Assembly (NCBI GenBank): GCA_900753165.1
Contig: CAADYC010000084.1
Coordinates: 1-15,558, forward strand
Direction of reading: 5' to 3'
DNA length: 15,558 nt
Source: Clostridia bacterium
GTDB taxonomy: Bacteria > Bacillota > Clostridia > TANB77 > CAG-508
In this document: one piece after another, positions 14,850-15,558 of the stretch
Layout: each line of letters opens with the position of its first letter
How positions within the stretch are numbered: the first letter of the stretch is position 1
Program-made: the position numbers and the translations under genes
The notes under the pieces: generated by a model
Database searches by the model: none
Seen by the model: the letters and a program-made list of their open reading frames with translations, nothing else
What the model was told of the DNA's origin: nothing

Positions 14850-15107
14850 ATGCAGGAGCTGAAAATACATAGTATTTATAAACATTTTAAGGGCGACTAT
14901 TATTTAGTAGAAGATATAGCCAAAGATTCTGAAACAAAAGAAGAAATAGTTGTATACAGAAGACTATATGGTGATGGTGGTTTATTGGTAAGACCAAAAG
15001 AAATGTTTTTATCAGAAGTTGACCACGAAAAATACCCAAATGTAAAACAAAAATACAGATTTGAATTACAAAATATTGAAAGTGTTGCAAACAATTTTAA
15101 AAAATAA
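14850..15107 (+). CDS. DUF1653 family small protein
   Basis: An 85-residue protein matching the DUF1653 family (PF07866). It has IYKHFKGDYYLVEDIAKDSET near the start, VVYRRLYGDGGLLVRPKEMFLSEV in the middle and a final QKYRFEL. These reproduce the family pattern of YkHFKG, hSET, VVYraLYg, RP..MF and a late RF. No catalytic role is established for the family that I can name. It is soluble, with no membrane or signal segment. The gene is the first one behind the Ile T-box and sits 27 bases before ileS, so its expression should rise when tRNA-Ile is uncharged. The start is set by GGGAAG at 14837-14842; reading from 14832 would add six residues. Confidence 0.87.
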   Translation: MQELKIHSIYKHFKGDYYLVEDIAKDSETKEEIVVYRRLYGDGGLLVRPKEMFLSEVDHEKYPNVKQKYRFELQNIESVANNFKK

Positions 15108-15134
15108 AAGCAAAAATATAAAGGAGGAATTTTT

Positions 15135-15558
15135 ATGTACAAAAAAGTAGAATTAAAAGATGGCTTTGTAGGAATGGAAAGAGAAGTCGCAGAAAACTGG
15201 AAGAAAAAAGACATAATCAAGAAAAACTTTGACATGAACAAAGGAAAAAGATATTTCACATTTTATGATGGACCACCAACAGCAAACGGAAAACCACATG
15301 TTGGACATATCGAAACAAGAGTTATGAAAGACATAATTCCAAGATACAAAGTTATGAAAGGATATCAAGTTATAAGAAAAGCTGGATGGGATACACACGG
15401 ATTACCAGTTGAACTTGAAATCGAGAAAAAACTTGGAATTTCTGGAAAACAACAAATTGAAGAATATGGTGTAGAAAAATTCGTTAAAGAATGTAAAGAA
15501 AGTGTTTTCACATATGTTCATATGTGGGAAGAAATGACAAACAAAGTAGGATATTGGG
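15135..15558 (+). CDS. ileS: Isoleucyl-tRNA synthetase, 5' part (3' end outside window)
   Basis: The first 141 codons of a class I aminoacyl-tRNA synthetase. FTFYDGPPTANGKPHVGHIETRVMKDIIPRYKVMKGY contains the HIGH signature as HVGH at residues 55-58. KAGWDTHGLPVELEIEKKLG follows, which is the IleRS-type WDTHGLPVE block. The FYDGPP..GKPH form resembles the eukaryote-like IleRS branch (often called IleS2) found in many Clostridia, rather than the HDGPPYANGDIHIGH form of the E. coli branch. It charges tRNA-Ile in the cytoplasm and normally runs to over 1000 residues; editing and anticodon domains lie outside the window. AAGGAGG at 15121-15127 is a strong binding site. The AUC specifier of the upstream T-box independently supports isoleucine. 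Confidence 0.96.
   Translation, partial: MYKKVELKDGFVGMEREVAENWKKKDIIKKNFDMNKGKRYFTFYDGPPTANGKPHVGHIETRVMKDIIPRYKVMKGYQVIRKAGWDTHGLPVELEIEKKLGISGKQQIEEYGVEKFVKECKESVFTYVHMWEEMTNKVGYW

Noticed and set aside
1..15558. CRISPR array, transposon ends, tRNA or rRNA genes, toxin-antitoxin pairs
   Set aside because: No regularly spaced repeats, transposase or integrase motifs, cloverleaf-like segments or paired small toxin-antitoxin genes were found on either strand.

Overview
The window is very AT-rich, and every gene lies on the + strand, tightly packed behind AGGAGG-type ribosome binding sites. TGA, TAA and TAG are all used as stops, so a mycoplasma-type code is not needed. Together with the Ile T-box leader, the CpsB/CpsC/CpsD module and the clostridial-looking IleRS start, this points to a low-GC Bacillota, most likely a member of the Clostridia. 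The species cannot be read from the sequence.

Bases 1-9604 are a surface polysaccharide assembly operon. In order it holds a GT4 glycosyltransferase (cut by the left edge), a Wzy-like polymerase or O-antigen ligase family protein, two acyltransferase-3 membrane acylases, a second GT4, a DUF6625 protein that is probably a GT-A type glycosyltransferase, a GT8 glycosyltransferase, a Wzx flippase, and a third acyltransferase-3 gene broken by a one-base frameshift in an A6 run. Most of these genes overlap or sit within ten bases of each other. The layout implies a lipid-linked repeat unit that is built, decorated with acyl groups, flipped by Wzx and polymerised by Wzy. The initiating phosphoglycosyltransferase is not in the window.

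Bases 9605-9911 are non-coding. They hold a likely terminator for the upstream operon and a well-formed promoter whose -35 and spacer are covered by two TATCA/TGATA dyads. This promoter should drive the chain-length and phosphoregulation module: CpsC/Wzz (9912), BY-kinase CpsD (10622, with an unusual Asn/Gln-rich tail beyond its tyrosine cluster) and PHP-type tyrosine phosphatase CpsB (11621). The essential phosphoglucosamine mutase glmM (12458) follows and supplies GlcN-1-P for UDP-GlcNAc. Placing the regulatory module after the structural genes, behind its own promoter, differs from the usual cpsABCD-first order of streptococcal capsule loci.

Bases 13823-14405 hold a promoter, a 113-residue three-helix membrane protein of unknown function and a strong terminator. 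From 14372 there is a promoter, an isoleucine-specific T-box leader (specifier AUC, T-box AGGTGGTACCGCGG, terminator), a small DUF1653 gene and the 5' part of ileS, which runs off the right edge. A perfect 11-base inverted repeat links the 5' strand of T-box stem I to the sequence just past the T-box terminator.

No tRNA, rRNA, CRISPR array, transposase or integrase was seen. Nothing here is clearly a wholly new system. The items most worth a second look are the stem I-complementary segment after the T-box, the A6 frameshift in the acyltransferase, the long CpsD tail and the dyad-covered cpsC promoter.
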